DNA of 64,000 nt from Desulfoscipio geothermicus (GTDB taxonomy: Bacteria > Bacillota > Desulfotomaculia > Desulfotomaculales > Desulfallaceae), in assembly GCA_016841645.1 (NCBI GenBank), contig JAENYS010000003.1:1-64000 (forward strand). Reading direction: 5' to 3'. Positions 16,908 to 25,804 of the stretch are shown one piece after another (the stretch's first letter is position 1; the number at the start of each line of letters is the position of its first letter). The notes beneath the pieces were generated by a model. The model saw only the letters and a list, made by a program, of their open reading frames with translations, was not told where the DNA came from and searched no databases. A program made the position numbers and the translations under genes.

Positions 16908-17753
16908 ATGCAGGTCTGTCGTACGATAGGGGAAATAAGAGAGTTTACAAACAAAGCTCGGGTTGCGGGTAAAACCGTGGGTTTAGTTCCTACCATGGGA
17001 TATTTCCATGAAGGACATTTGAATCTGATGCGGGAAGCTAAAAAAAAGTGCGATGTAGTGGTGGTTTCCCTGTATGTTAATCCGCTCCAGTTTGGCCCCA
17101 AAGAAGACCTGGGCGAATACCCCCGGGACTTTGACCGGGACTGCGCCATGGCCCGGTCAGTGGGTGCGGACGCAGTTTTTGCCCCCGGTAATGATGAAAT
17201 GTACCCGGCGGGATACAGCTCTTTTGTTGAGGTAACCGGAATAACAGGTAAACTTTGCGGGTCATCCCGGCCCGGTCATTTTCGCGGGGTAACCACTGTG
17301 GTGGCCAAGCTGTTTAACATTGTCCGGCCGGACCAAGCCTTCTTTGGCCAAAAAGACGCCCAACAGGCCATGGTCGTAGAAAAGATGGTGCGTGATTTGA
17401 ACATGGGGTTGGAAATTGTTACCTTGCCCATTGTGCGGGAAGCAGATGGCCTGGCCATGAGTTCTCGTAATGTTTATTTAGACGAAGAACAACGCCAGAC
17501 CGCGCCGGTGCTTTACCATAGTTTGTGCGCCTTTCGTGATGCTGTGGCTGATGGTGAAAGAAATGTCCCAAAACTGCGCCGGGGTATAGAGGAAATGATT
17601 TCATCCACTCCCGGTGCCAAGGTCGATTACGTAGAAATATTATCTGTGCCCGATTTGGAACTGCTGGATACATTGAACGGCAAATGTATTGCTGCTTTGG
17701 CGGTACGTTTTGGCAAAACCAGGCTTATTGATAATATGGTTGTGGAGGTATGA
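16908..17753 (+). CDS. panC: Pantothenate synthetase
   Basis: Joins pantoate and beta-alanine with ATP to make pantothenate, the coenzyme A precursor. A ~281-residue protein with VGLVPTMGYFHEGHLNLM (the HxGH nucleotidyltransferase motif), FRGVTTVVAKLFNIV, FFGQKDAQQ and MSSRNVYL (the KMSKS-like ATP loop). ATG at 16908 has AAGGAG nine bases upstream; a GTG six bases earlier is too close. It is followed after three bases by panD, forming a pantothenate operon. No panB is visible in the window. Control by the leader hairpins and terminator is likely. Confidence 0.95.
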   Translation: MQVCRTIGEIREFTNKARVAGKTVGLVPTMGYFHEGHLNLMREAKKKCDVVVVSLYVNPLQFGPKEDLGEYPRDFDRDCAMARSVGADAVFAPGNDEMYPAGYSSFVEVTGITGKLCGSSRPGHFRGVTTVVAKLFNIVRPDQAFFGQKDAQQAMVVEKMVRDLNMGLEIVTLPIVREADGLAMSSRNVYLDEEQRQTAPVLYHSLCAFRDAVADGERNVPKLRRGIEEMISSTPGAKVDYVEILSVPDLELLDTLNGKCIAALAVRFGKTRLIDNMVVEV

Positions 17754-17756
17754 CAG

Positions 17757-18137
17757 ATGTTTCTAAATATGTTTAAATCCAAAATTCACCGTGCTGTAGT
17801 TACTCAGGCCAATTTAAACTATGTGGGTAGCATTACTATTGATGAGGCTTTGATGGAGGCTGCCGATATATCGCCCAATGAAAAGGTGCAAGTAGTAAAC
17901 AATAACAATGGTGCTCGTCTGGAAACCTATGTTATACCTGGTACTCGGGACTCCGGTGTGATTTGCCTGAACGGGGCGGCTGCCAGATTGGTTCAGCCCG
18001 GCGATACTGTGATTATCTTAACCTATGCGGTTATGGATCGTGATGAAGCGCGTAATTTTAAGCCCATAGCTATACTGGTGGACGAGCATAATAAGGTTGT
18101 TCGCGTAATAGAGGAAAGACACGGCGAGGAAGCTTGA
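17757..18137 (+). CDS. panD: Aspartate 1-decarboxylase
   Basis: A pyruvoyl enzyme that converts L-aspartate to beta-alanine, the second substrate of PanC. A typical 126-residue proenzyme: [20 protein letters not shown] contains the Gly-Ser self-cleavage site (YVG|S, Ser ~24) that generates the pyruvoyl group, and later [25 protein letters not shown] overlaps the panC end, so the two genes are translated together. It supplies beta-alanine directly to the gene just upstream. Confidence 0.95.
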   Translation: MFLNMFKSKIHRAVVTQANLNYVGSITIDEALMEAADISPNEKVQVVNNNNGARLETYVIPGTRDSGVICLNGAAARLVQPGDTVIILTYAVMDRDEARNFKPIAILVDEHNKVVRVIEERHGEEA

Positions 18138-18278
18138 CCTGCTTGTTATTTTTATGATTTGTTTTGCATTGGTGGCTGCCGGTGGGAAATTTTGTTGAGA
18201 TACAACGGAATTTATGTATTACAATATTGGGGACGTTATCCTCTGGTGGCTAAATTCGCGTTATGAAGGAGTGGTTAA

Positions 18279-19199
18279 GTGCCTAATGTCGCTGATCCTA
18301 CACAAGTAATAGCAGAAATAATGCAGCTTAAACAACAACGCAACGCGATTATATTGAGTCACGTATACCAGCCGCCCGAAATACAGGAGGTTGCCGATTT
18401 GGTGGGCGATTCCCTGGAGCTGTCTCGCCGGGCTGCTGCCACCGATGCGGGTGTTATTGTCTTTTGTGGGGTACACTTTATGGCTGAAAGCGCGGCCATA
18501 CTATCACCGCAAAAAACGGTGCTATTACCCGAGATAAATGCCGGATGCCTCATGGCGAACACAGTTACGGCGGAGGCGTTGCGAGCCAAAAAATTTGAAT
18601 TGCCCGGTGCTCAGGTGGTATGCTATGTTAATACATCTGCGGCAGTTAAGGCGGAATGTGATATTGCCTGTACTTCGGCCAATGCTGTGCAAGTAGTGGC
18701 CTCATTGCCTACCGACCGGCCTATTATTTTTGTGCCGGATAAGAACCTTGGCTGTTATGTGGCTAAGCAGTCAGGGCGGGCGATGCACACCTGGGAAGGT
18801 TGCTGCCCTATTCATGATCAATTGACCGCCGGCGAGTTGTTAAAAGTCAAGTCGGAACACCCGCGGGCTCTTGTGCTGGTGCATCCCGAGTGCCGCCCCG
18901 AGGTGTTGGAGCTTGCCGATTATGTGGCCAGCACGACCGGTATGCTGCGGTTTGCCCGGGAAAGCCGGAACGAGGAATATATTGTGGCTACTGAAATGGG
19001 TATATTGCACCAGTTTAATAAGCAGTGTCCAAATAAAAGCTTTTATCTCGCTTCTGATAAACTTGTTTGCCGAGATATGAAATCTATTACATTGGAGAAA
19101 GTGCTTCACTCTCTACAAACCTTGGAACCCCGGGTGACTGTTACTGCGGAGATCAGGGAGCGGGCTCTAAAGAGCCTGGAAAGAATGCTGGCGGTATAA
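18279..19199 (+). CDS. nadA: Quinolinate synthase
   Basis: A [4Fe-4S] enzyme that condenses iminoaspartate with dihydroxyacetone phosphate to quinolinate in de novo NAD synthesis. The 306 residues include ILSHVYQPPEIQEVAD, VFCGVHFMAESAAIL, EINAGCLMA, CYVNTSAAVKAECDIACTSA, VPDKNLGCYV, HTWEGCCPIHDQ and VHPECRPEV; three of these Cys form the cluster. GTG at 18279 follows GAAGGAG. It leads nadA-nadB-nadC, whose products act in sequence. A redox-sensitive repressor site was not recognised. Confidence 0.94.
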   Translation: MPNVADPTQVIAEIMQLKQQRNAIILSHVYQPPEIQEVADLVGDSLELSRRAAATDAGVIVFCGVHFMAESAAILSPQKTVLLPEINAGCLMANTVTAEALRAKKFELPGAQVVCYVNTSAAVKAECDIACTSANAVQVVASLPTDRPIIFVPDKNLGCYVAKQSGRAMHTWEGCCPIHDQLTAGELLKVKSEHPRALVLVHPECRPEVLELADYVASTTGMLRFARESRNEEYIVATEMGILHQFNKQCPNKSFYLASDKLVCRDMKSITLEKVLHSLQTLEPRVTVTAEIRERALKSLERMLAV

Positions 19200-19218
19200 T
19201 AAGACGGGGGGGTTACCA

Positions 19219-20799
19219 GTGGCTAACCATTATATTATGAATTTTAGCACCCGGGATCTACCTATATATAACACGGATTATGTAATTGTGGGTAGTGGTA
19301 TTGCCGGGTTTTTTACCGCTCTTTTGGCTGGCCGACTGGGTGCCGGGGTTACCGTGCTGACCAAGCAAAGTATATTGGACAGCAACACCGATAAGGCCCA
19401 GGGCGGTATAGCTGCAGTCATGAACTCTGATGATTCCCCGGAATTTCATTATCAGGACACGCTGCGGGCGGGTGCCGGGCTGTGTGACCAAGGAGCGGTG
19501 CGCATTCTGGTCAATGAAGGGCCACGCCGGGTTTTACAATTGATGGATATGGGAGCCCGCTTTGATGTGGAAGGTGACCGTCTGGCGCTAACCCGGGAAG
19601 GTGCTCATAGCTGCCGGCGTATACTGCACGCCAGTGGTGACGCCACCGGGGCTGAAATTCAGCGAGTGTTGAACGAGCAGGCTCTTGCCGAGCAAAATAT
19701 TCAGGTGCTTGAACGGCACATTGCAGTAGATCTTTTAGTTAATGATAATGTTTGTTATGGTGTGCTTGCTTATGATTGTGAGACTTGCCGCTTAAAAGTT
19801 TTCCGGAGCCGGGCTGTTGTTTTGGCCACCGGTGGTTTGGGTCAGCTTTATGAACATAGCACCAACCCCGGGGTGGCTACCGGGGATGGCATTGCTATGG
19901 CCTACCGGGCGGGTGCCGAAGTGATGGACATGGAGTTTCTCCAATTTCATCCTACCGTGTTAAACTTGCCGGGTGCGCCGCGGTTTTTGATATCCGAAGC
20001 AGTACGGGGCGAGGGCGCCTATCTGCGCAACGGGCGGGGAGAGCGGTTTATGCCCGGTTATCATGATCTTGCGGAGCTGGCACCCCGGGATATTGTGGTA
20101 CGGGCCATTTTACAGGAAATTCATAAAGGTTCCGAAGGTATATTCCTGGACTTAAGTCACCTGGACACTGACCTTGTGTTGCGCCGGTTTCCTAATATTA
20201 ACCGCACTTGCCTGAGTTACGGTCTAGATATTACCCGCGACTTGGTTCCGGTGGCTCCTGCCGCTCATTATATGATGGGTGGTGTAAAAACCAATTATTT
20301 TGGTGAAACCAGTGTAGAGCGGCTATACGCGTGCGGCGAAGTAGCCTGTCAGGGGGTGCACGGGGCCAATCGTTTGGCCAGTAATTCATTGTTAGACGGC
20401 CTGGTCTACGGTGGCCGCATCGTGGAGCGCACTGCCGGTCTTTGGCGGGAGAATATGAGCCCGTGGCCTGATTTTGCATCGGAATTGCCCGGCCTCGTGG
20501 AACCGGTGGATTACCAGTCGTTGCAGCAAGAACTGCAGGCTCTGATGAGCAGGTATGTCGGCCCGCTGCGCAACCGGGAAGGCTTGGAAAAGGTGCTTGG
20601 TTTCATCGATGGGTATTCTCGATTGGAAAATACCGCGGCCCGGGATCTGCTTGCAGCTGAGATGAACAACCGTTTACTGGTGTGCCGCTTGGTGGCGGAA
20701 TCGGCTCTAATGCGCACCGAAAGTAGGGGCGGCCATTTCCGCCAGGATTACCCTGAGTCCCGCAATAGTTGGAAAAAACATGTTATTTTACGCAAGTAA
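19219..20799 (+). CDS. nadB: L-aspartate oxidase
   Basis: A 526-residue FAD enzyme of the succinate-dehydrogenase flavoprotein family that oxidises L-aspartate to iminoaspartate for NadA. It shows the dinucleotide motif YVIVGSGIAGFFTALLAG, DKAQGGIAAVMNSDDS, REGAHSCRRILHASGDATG (flavin and substrate contacts), GLGQLYEHSTNPG, QFHPTVL, APRDIVVRAI, HYMMGGV and GANRLASNSLLDGLVYG. In anaerobes fumarate probably replaces oxygen as acceptor. GTG at 19219 has GGGGGG upstream; the gap from nadA is 19 bases. The C-terminal helical region is complete. Confidence 0.94.
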   Translation: MANHYIMNFSTRDLPIYNTDYVIVGSGIAGFFTALLAGRLGAGVTVLTKQSILDSNTDKAQGGIAAVMNSDDSPEFHYQDTLRAGAGLCDQGAVRILVNEGPRRVLQLMDMGARFDVEGDRLALTREGAHSCRRILHASGDATGAEIQRVLNEQALAEQNIQVLERHIAVDLLVNDNVCYGVLAYDCETCRLKVFRSRAVVLATGGLGQLYEHSTNPGVATGDGIAMAYRAGAEVMDMEFLQFHPTVLNLPGAPRFLISEAVRGEGAYLRNGRGERFMPGYHDLAELAPRDIVVRAILQEIHKGSEGIFLDLSHLDTDLVLRRFPNINRTCLSYGLDITRDLVPVAPAAHYMMGGVKTNYFGETSVERLYACGEVACQGVHGANRLASNSLLDGLVYGGRIVERTAGLWRENMSPWPDFASELPGLVEPVDYQSLQQELQALMSRYVGPLRNREGLEKVLGFIDGYSRLENTAARDLLAAEMNNRLLVCRLVAESALMRTESRGGHFRQDYPESRNSWKKHVILRK

Positions 20800-20916
20800 T
20801 CAGCAGTCTTGGCAATTGTTTTAATACATATACTAGGTATAGTGATTGTATTAAGTAATGATTAAGAGATATTTTACCCGGTGGTATTGGTTGTGCATAC
20901 AGAGGTGGGAACTTAA

Positions 20917-21780
20917 ATGATGATAAACAAACGTTTACTAAATGAGCTCATTGACTGTGCCCTGAACGAGGATATCGGTTCAGGCGATTTGACCACGGAA
21001 AGTACAGTACCTGATAATATTGTTGCGGCTGGCTATATCAAAGCCAAGCAGCACGGGGTTGTGGCCGGCTTGCCCGTAGCCCGGGCGGTGTTTAGGCACC
21101 TTGATCCTGATTTGCAATTCTTGCCCCGGGTGACTGAAGGGGCTCGTATCAGTCCCGGTGATGTGCTGGTGCAATTAAACGGGTGGGCTCGGACCGTGCT
21201 TACCGGGGAACGGCTTGCCCTTAATTTTTTACAGCGCCTTTCCGGGATAGCCACTGCCACGGCGGATCTGGTGGAAATAGTACGGGATTACCCGGTGCGT
21301 ATCGTGGATACCCGTAAAACTACTCCGGGACTGCGTCAGCTGGAAAAATACGCTGTCCGGGTGGGTGGTGGGCATAACCATCGCCTGGGGTTGTTTGATG
21401 CTGTATTGATTAAGGATAATCACATCAGAGTGGTTGGTAATATTAAACAGGCTGTGGCAAATGCCCGTTCCCAGGTGCCTCATACCGCAAAAATAGAGGT
21501 GGAAACCGAGGATTTAAACGGGGTGCAGGAGGCATTGGAAGCAGGTGCAGATATTATTATGCTGGATAATATGGAGCTACATACCATGGCTGAGGCGGTG
21601 CGACTGGTTAACGGCCGTACACTTGTAGAAGCATCTGGTGGGATAAATGCACAAACCATTGTTGCTGTAGCAGCTACAGGAGTGGACATTATCTCGGTAG
21701 GGGCTTTGACTCATTCCGCCACGGCGCTTGATATTAGTCTTGATGTGGGAGAGCTTAAACCAATGCATCCCACAGTTTAA
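20917..21780 (+). CDS. nadC: Nicotinate-nucleotide pyrophosphorylase (carboxylating)
   Basis: Also called quinolinate phosphoribosyltransferase; makes nicotinate mononucleotide from quinolinate and PRPP, releasing CO2. The 287 residues hold EDIGSGDLTTEST, AGLPVARAVF, GERLALNFLQRLSGIAT, VDTRKTTPGLRQLEKYAV, GGHNHRLGL (PRPP/quinolinate binding), IEVETEDLNGVQEAL, IIMLDNM and VEASGGINAQT. A 117-base gap after nadB may contain its own promoter. It completes the aspartate-to-NaMN pathway. Confidence 0.94.
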   Translation: MMINKRLLNELIDCALNEDIGSGDLTTESTVPDNIVAAGYIKAKQHGVVAGLPVARAVFRHLDPDLQFLPRVTEGARISPGDVLVQLNGWARTVLTGERLALNFLQRLSGIATATADLVEIVRDYPVRIVDTRKTTPGLRQLEKYAVRVGGGHNHRLGLFDAVLIKDNHIRVVGNIKQAVANARSQVPHTAKIEVETEDLNGVQEALEAGADIIMLDNMELHTMAEAVRLVNGRTLVEASGGINAQTIVAVAATGVDIISVGALTHSATALDISLDVGELKPMHPTV

Positions 21781-21805
21781 TGGTAAACCATTTGTGGATT
21801 TGTGA

Positions 21806-21834
21806 TTGACAATGCAATTTGCGGCAAATATAAT
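21806..21834 (+). promoter_or_regulatory. Sigma-A promoter of birA
   Basis: TTGACA at 21806-21811 and TATAAT at 21829-21834 with a 17-base spacer: a consensus promoter 60 bases before the birA start. Confidence 0.7.
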
Positions 21835-21896
21835 TTATTTAGCTGAAATAAAATTTGGCATTTGAAATTTTGGTTAACTCAACGGAGTGTCGGCAT

Positions 21897-22868
21897 ATGA
21901 AGAGCAGTATAGTGCATATTTTAAAACAAAGCGATAACTGGGTCTCAGGTGAAAGCCTATGCCGTGAGCTGGGTGTGTCTCGTACGGCAGTGTGGAAACA
22001 TATACGGGGTTTGCGGGAAGAAGGATATGACATAGAGGCCAGGGCTAATCTGGGGTACCGCTTACTTAGTGTACCTGATGTTCCATACCCCGATGAGGTT
22101 ACTGTTGGCTTGGGTACTGCGGTGATAGGTAGCCGTATTGAATATTTTGCCGATGTGCCGACTACTAACGATGAGGCCAAAAAGTTGGCCCGGGCGGGCT
22201 GCCCGGAAGGTACGGTAGTGGTGGCCGAAAGTCAGAGTGGCGGCAAGGGACGGATGGACCGGTCATGGTTTGCTCCCCGGGCCAGGGGGTTGTGGTTTTC
22301 CGCCGTGTTGCGCCCGCAGGTCGATCTGGTGGATACCCCGCAGATAACCATGGTAGCGGCGGTAGCGGTGGCGCTGGCGATTCGTGAACATACCGGGGTT
22401 GCGGTGGGTATCAAGTGGCCCAATGACTTGCTGGTGGATGGTAAAAAATTATGCGGCATTCTGGTCGAACTAAATGCTGAAATGGACCGGGTTAATTTTA
22501 TGGTTGCGGGTATTGGTTTAAATGTAAACATTGATAGCAGTCAATTCCCTCCCGAGCTATTTGAGATTGCTACTTCTTTAAAAATAGCAGCCGGGCGTCA
22601 TATACCCCGGGTACCTTTATTACGGGCTATATTGCAATCTTTTGAGATTTGGTACCTGCGCTGGCTAAATGAGGGATTCGTTCCTATACTGAATAAGTGG
22701 CGGGAGCTATGTGTTACCTTGGATTGCCCGGTTACCGTACATAACATTAAAGACAGTTATACCGGTCACGCCTTGGACGTGGACGAAACCGGGGCACTAC
22801 TGGTTAAAATAAAGGATGGTACAGTGCGGCGTTTGGTGGCGGGGGAGGTGTCGTTGCGTAAGGTTTAA
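21897..22868 (+). CDS. birA: Bifunctional biotin-protein ligase and biotin operon repressor
   Basis: About 324 residues. The N-terminal winged helix (SGESLCRELGVSRTAVWKHI, residues ~19-40) binds DNA. The ligase domain contains AESQSGGKGRMDRSWFAP (the GRGRxxR-like biotinyl-AMP loop, here GGKGRMDR), IKWPNDLLVDGKKLCGIL and a C-terminal SH3-like part. It biotinylates carboxylases and, as holo-dimer, represses biotin genes. ATG 21897 has GGAG upstream; the frame extends further 5' without a ribosome site. A BirA-type operator precedes bioY immediately downstream. Confidence 0.93.
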   Translation: MKSSIVHILKQSDNWVSGESLCRELGVSRTAVWKHIRGLREEGYDIEARANLGYRLLSVPDVPYPDEVTVGLGTAVIGSRIEYFADVPTTNDEAKKLARAGCPEGTVVVAESQSGGKGRMDRSWFAPRARGLWFSAVLRPQVDLVDTPQITMVAAVAVALAIREHTGVAVGIKWPNDLLVDGKKLCGILVELNAEMDRVNFMVAGIGLNVNIDSSQFPPELFEIATSLKIAAGRHIPRVPLLRAILQSFEIWYLRWLNEGFVPILNKWRELCVTLDCPVTVHNIKDSYTGHALDVDETGALLVKIKDGTVRRLVAGEVSLRKV

Positions 22869-22913
22869 ATTTTACTGCGCTGTTTATACGGGTGGTATTT
22901 TTTTGTCGCTTAA

Positions 22914-22945
22914 TGGTTAACCAAATAAACTTATTTGGTTAACCA
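22914..22945 (+). promoter_or_regulatory. BirA operator of bioY
   Basis: TGGTTAACC, fourteen bases, then GGTTAACCA: perfect dyad symmetry with the half-site and spacing of Firmicute BirA operators. TTGTCG (22902-22907) and TAAACT (22925-22930), 17 apart, give a candidate promoter whose -10 lies inside the operator, so BirA-biotinyl-AMP would block bioY transcription. Confidence 0.85.
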
Positions 22946-22976
22946 AATAAGTTTGGGAAAGAAAGGACTGATGTAT

Positions 22977-23552
22977 ATGAGTAAACTAACACCGCGAGAT
23001 ATGGTACTGGTGGCTATGTTTGCCTCGTTAGCCGTAGTTTCCGCGTTGCTGTTTCGTTTTCTTGGTGGCATGATTGTGCCCTTCAGTTTGCTGCCTTTTG
23101 TGGCACTGCTGGCCGGCGGGTTGTTGGGGGCCAGGTTGGGAGCGCTTAGTATGGGAATTTATGTGTTGATGGGTGTGTTGGGGTTACCGGTATTTGAAAA
23201 ACCGCCCTTTGGGGGGCCGGCTTATGTATTATCACCTACCTTTGGCTTTTTGCTTGGTTTTATAATTGCTGCTTTGGTGAGCGGTTTAATTCTCCGGAGC
23301 CGGCGGGATGCCGGGCCTGTGCGTCTTTCTCTGGCCATGCTGGTGGGAGTGCTTACGATTTATGCAATCGGGTTGCCATATCTGTATGTCATACTCAATT
23401 ATTATGTGGGTAAGCCTTTCGATGTGCTGCAAATTATAATGCTATTCTTCGTCCCTTTTATTGGACTTGACTTGATTAAAGCACTAGCCGCCGGCGCACT
23501 TGTGCGTATGGTGGGGGTGCGCCTTCCGGTATTAAAAGAACAGCAAAATTGA
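22977..23552 (+). CDS. bioY: Biotin transporter substrate-binding subunit BioY
   Basis: A ~191-residue membrane protein with about six hydrophobic segments. MVLVAMFASLAVVSALLFRF, LPFVALLAGGLLGARLGALS, YVLMGVLGLPVFEKPPFGGP and YVLSPTFGFLLGFI are typical BioY features (the GLPVF...GP and PTxGFLLGF signatures). It captures biotin for an ECF-type importer or works alone. ATG 22977 is nine bases from GAAAGGA. Control by BirA at the operator above is strongly indicated. Confidence 0.92.
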   Translation: MSKLTPRDMVLVAMFASLAVVSALLFRFLGGMIVPFSLLPFVALLAGGLLGARLGALSMGIYVLMGVLGLPVFEKPPFGGPAYVLSPTFGFLLGFIIAALVSGLILRSRRDAGPVRLSLAMLVGVLTIYAIGLPYLYVILNYYVGKPFDVLQIIMLFFVPFIGLDLIKALAAGALVRMVGVRLPVLKEQQN

Positions 23553-23711
23553 TATGCTTAATAGCACACGCGGTAACTTGCATGTAAATCAATGGCTCCG
23601 TCGTCCCGAACATCTACGGGGTAAATTACAGTGGAAAGATGGGCTTGGTTATCTGAGTTTATATACCTGCAGTGTTTTGTGTTATGACCGGCATGAAAGT
23701 GGAAAAATATA
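23553..23711. other. Gap between bioY and the Moco leader
   Basis: No gene or obvious terminator is seen in these 160 bases. This is the left border of the 30-kb accessory island. Confidence 0.3.
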
Positions 23712-23740
23712 TTGACAACAGGTAACAAAACAGGTAGGAT
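23712..23740 (+). promoter_or_regulatory. Promoter of the first riboswitch unit
   Basis: TTGACA at 23712-23717 and TAGGAT at 23735-23740, 17 bases apart, put transcription start just before the riboswitch at 23760. Confidence 0.6.
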
Positions 23741-23759
23741 AATGTCTAACTAAATAGTA

Positions 23760-23858
23760 ATGATTTCCGAGTTAACCGGCCTAAAGCAATTGCGATGGCA
23801 GTTAACCGCAGGGTAAAAACGGAAACGTTTGTGCCTCCCTTGTTGGAAAGGAAATCAT
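23760..23858 (+). promoter_or_regulatory. Molybdenum cofactor (Moco) riboswitch A
   Basis: ATGATTTCC (23760-23768) pairs perfectly with GGAAATCAT (23850-23858) as the closing stem. Inside are the Moco landmarks as I know them: TTCCGAG, a GTTAACC stem, CCGCAGGG, CGGAAAC, and GTGCCTCCC...GGAAAGG near the 3' end. The same order of landmarks recurs at 33924 and 44183. The class senses molybdenum (or, in variants, tungsten) cofactor. A terminator follows at 23904, so ligand binding presumably stops transcription. Confidence 0.85.
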
Positions 23859-23903
23859 ACCTTGTATGATCAGATTTCTATTTGATGGTCCGCAAGTGAT
23901 ATG

Positions 23904-23941
23904 AGCAGTTTTCCGTGGGAGGAAAACTGCTTTTAGTTTTT
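23904..23941 (+). terminator. Riboswitch A terminator
   Basis: GCAGTTTTCC (23905-23914) pairs with GGAAAACTGC (23921-23930) followed by TTTTAGTTTTTT. It is 46 bases after the aptamer and is the likely expression platform. Confidence 0.8.
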
Positions 23942-24212
23942 TATTACGGAGTATGGGCGGGAACAGTACGTTCTTCGGACGATGAGCTGTTCGTGCCCTG
24001 TCTTTGGTTGGGGGTTTAAACGAACCTGGGGCGTTCATAACCGAAACGGTATTATTGCTTAGGGCCGCCATGAAATTTGATCTGGGGGGTGACGCTAGAA
24101 TAAATATTTGAAGTTTTCGGCTATCCAATAGGGTAAAACTTTATAATTAACCGGATAATCAATATGTAACGAACGGACGATGAAACAATACATATTAAAA
24201 GGGAGAAATAAA
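23942..24212 (+). other. Long leader beyond terminator A
   Basis: 270 bases between the terminator and the first gene. One further stem is visible: GGGCGGGAACAG (from ~23955) against CTGTTCGTGCCC (~23989-24000). No supported gene. It may be an mRNA-stabilising or second regulatory structure. Confidence 0.35.
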
Positions 24213-25793
24213 ATGAGTTTTATACCGGGCATTAAACCAATTGCAAGAAAAATTATTATCTGCTTGACATTTTTGGTGTTACTAATTGCCTTTTCTCCAA
24301 TTATAAATACTTCTTTAGCAGAGCCAAGCACCGGTAGCCTTGATAGCAGCCTATCCGAGCATATTATCCTCACGTGGGCGGAAGACCCCCGGACTACACA
24401 GACTATCACCTGGAAGGCAGAGGATATGAATCAGGACCGGGTACAGTACCAGCCCGCTGCCGGTTTTAACGGCAGCTTTGATAGTGCTTGGGAAGTGATT
24501 GCTGCCAAAACCGGTTCTGACGATGGGCATTATCACTTTGAAGCGACCATCCGGGGATTGACCCCCGGTACGGGTTACGTCTACCGCATTGGTAAAGAAG
24601 GGTCCTGGAGTGCACCGGTTACCTTCACCTCCGCTGCGGCCGGTGATAATTTTTCTTTCCTTTACATGGGTGATGTTCAGGAAGGTTTTGACTCTTGGGG
24701 AGAAATGCTTGAGAAGGTATATAAGGATCATCCCGGTCTAAAATTCGGACTACTGGGCGGGGATTTGGTCGATAATGGGAGCAGCATCGAGGAATGGCAG
24801 CAGTTTTTCACCGTTGCCTCGCCTGTTTTTAACCAGATTCCGTTAATGCCGGCAGCGGGGAACCACGACAATACGGAGCTGTTCTGGAGTGCTTTTGCCT
24901 TGCCCCGAAACGGGCCGGAGGGATACGAAGAAAAATTCTACTCCTTTGACTACGGAAACTGTCATATAACCGTACTGAATAGCAATTTTATGGGTGCTCC
25001 CGGAATTGGCGATTATGACAAGCTTATTAACTGGTTGCAAAATGATTTTAAAGACAGCGAACAGCGGTGGAAATTAGTGGTCTTCCATCACCCACCCTAC
25101 CCGGTTGTTTACGACTGGCGGGCGGAACATTTGCAGAATAATTGGGTCCCGTTTTTGGAACAATGCGGGGCCGATATGGTTTTAGTTGGGCACCAGCATG
25201 TCTATATGCGGACTAAGCCATTGTTGGATGGTGCCATACAGGCGGACGGAGAGGGCATTGTTTACATAATGGGCAATGCGGGGACAAAGCATTATGGACC
25301 CGGACCGGATTATGACTACATTGCTAAACAACTAGCCTATGTTAGCAATTATCAAATAATTAATATCGATGGTGATACCCTTACCCTAACCGCAAAAGAT
25401 GCCGGCGGAAACGTTATTGATAGCTATGAAATAGTTAAGCAGCCGGTTACCGGTAACCCCGTATACATGGTCACTCCGGTGGCTGACCCTGCTTATCAAA
25501 TCGAGTCCGCCAACGATGGCATCAAGGCCATGTCCATAAATAGCGGTGTTTCCGGGATGAAGTATTTTGGCGTGCAGGTGGGTCCGGTAAAAGCGCATGC
25601 TGGGGTTGAAACAGTAGTCTTTTCTCACTTAAGAGACGGCTTCCAACTGGGAATCAACGCAACCAAAGCGGACTTTGACGTGGTGGACACCGCTCAGGCC
25701 GGCTTCAACGTGCAGCCTGGCGATATGGTCAAGGCCTATATGGTTGATGATCTGACCAATGCGGTTGATCACAACCCAACGATTTTACAATGA
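24213..25793 (+). CDS. Secreted purple-acid-phosphatase-like metallophosphoesterase
   Basis: Signal peptide (RKIIICLTFLVLLIAFSP) with cleavage near ALAEP-type SLAEP. A fibronectin-like phosphatase N-domain (~45-140) is followed by a calcineurin-type catalytic domain with LYMGDVQEG, LLGGDLVDNG, AAGNHDNTE, VFHHPPYP and VGHQHVYMRT, the full set of metal ligands. Residues ~420-526 are a separate domain that recurs at the C-terminus of the giant protein ending at 38832. ATG 24213 has GGGAG upstream. It is the first gene after riboswitch A, so a phosphate ester linked to molybdopterin or its nucleotide form is an attractive substrate, but this is inference. It acts outside the cell. Confidence 0.82.
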   Translation: MSFIPGIKPIARKIIICLTFLVLLIAFSPIINTSLAEPSTGSLDSSLSEHIILTWAEDPRTTQTITWKAEDMNQDRVQYQPAAGFNGSFDSAWEVIAAKTGSDDGHYHFEATIRGLTPGTGYVYRIGKEGSWSAPVTFTSAAAGDNFSFLYMGDVQEGFDSWGEMLEKVYKDHPGLKFGLLGGDLVDNGSSIEEWQQFFTVASPVFNQIPLMPAAGNHDNTELFWSAFALPRNGPEGYEEKFYSFDYGNCHITVLNSNFMGAPGIGDYDKLINWLQNDFKDSEQRWKLVVFHHPPYPVVYDWRAEHLQNNWVPFLEQCGADMVLVGHQHVYMRTKPLLDGAIQADGEGIVYIMGNAGTKHYGPGPDYDYIAKQLAYVSNYQIINIDGDTLTLTAKDAGGNVIDSYEIVKQPVTGNPVYMVTPVADPAYQIESANDGIKAMSINSGVSGMKYFGVQVGPVKAHAGVETVVFSHLRDGFQLGINATKADFDVVDTAQAGFNVQPGDMVKAYMVDDLTNAVDHNPTILQ

Positions 25794-25804
25794 AAAGGAA
25801 AGTG

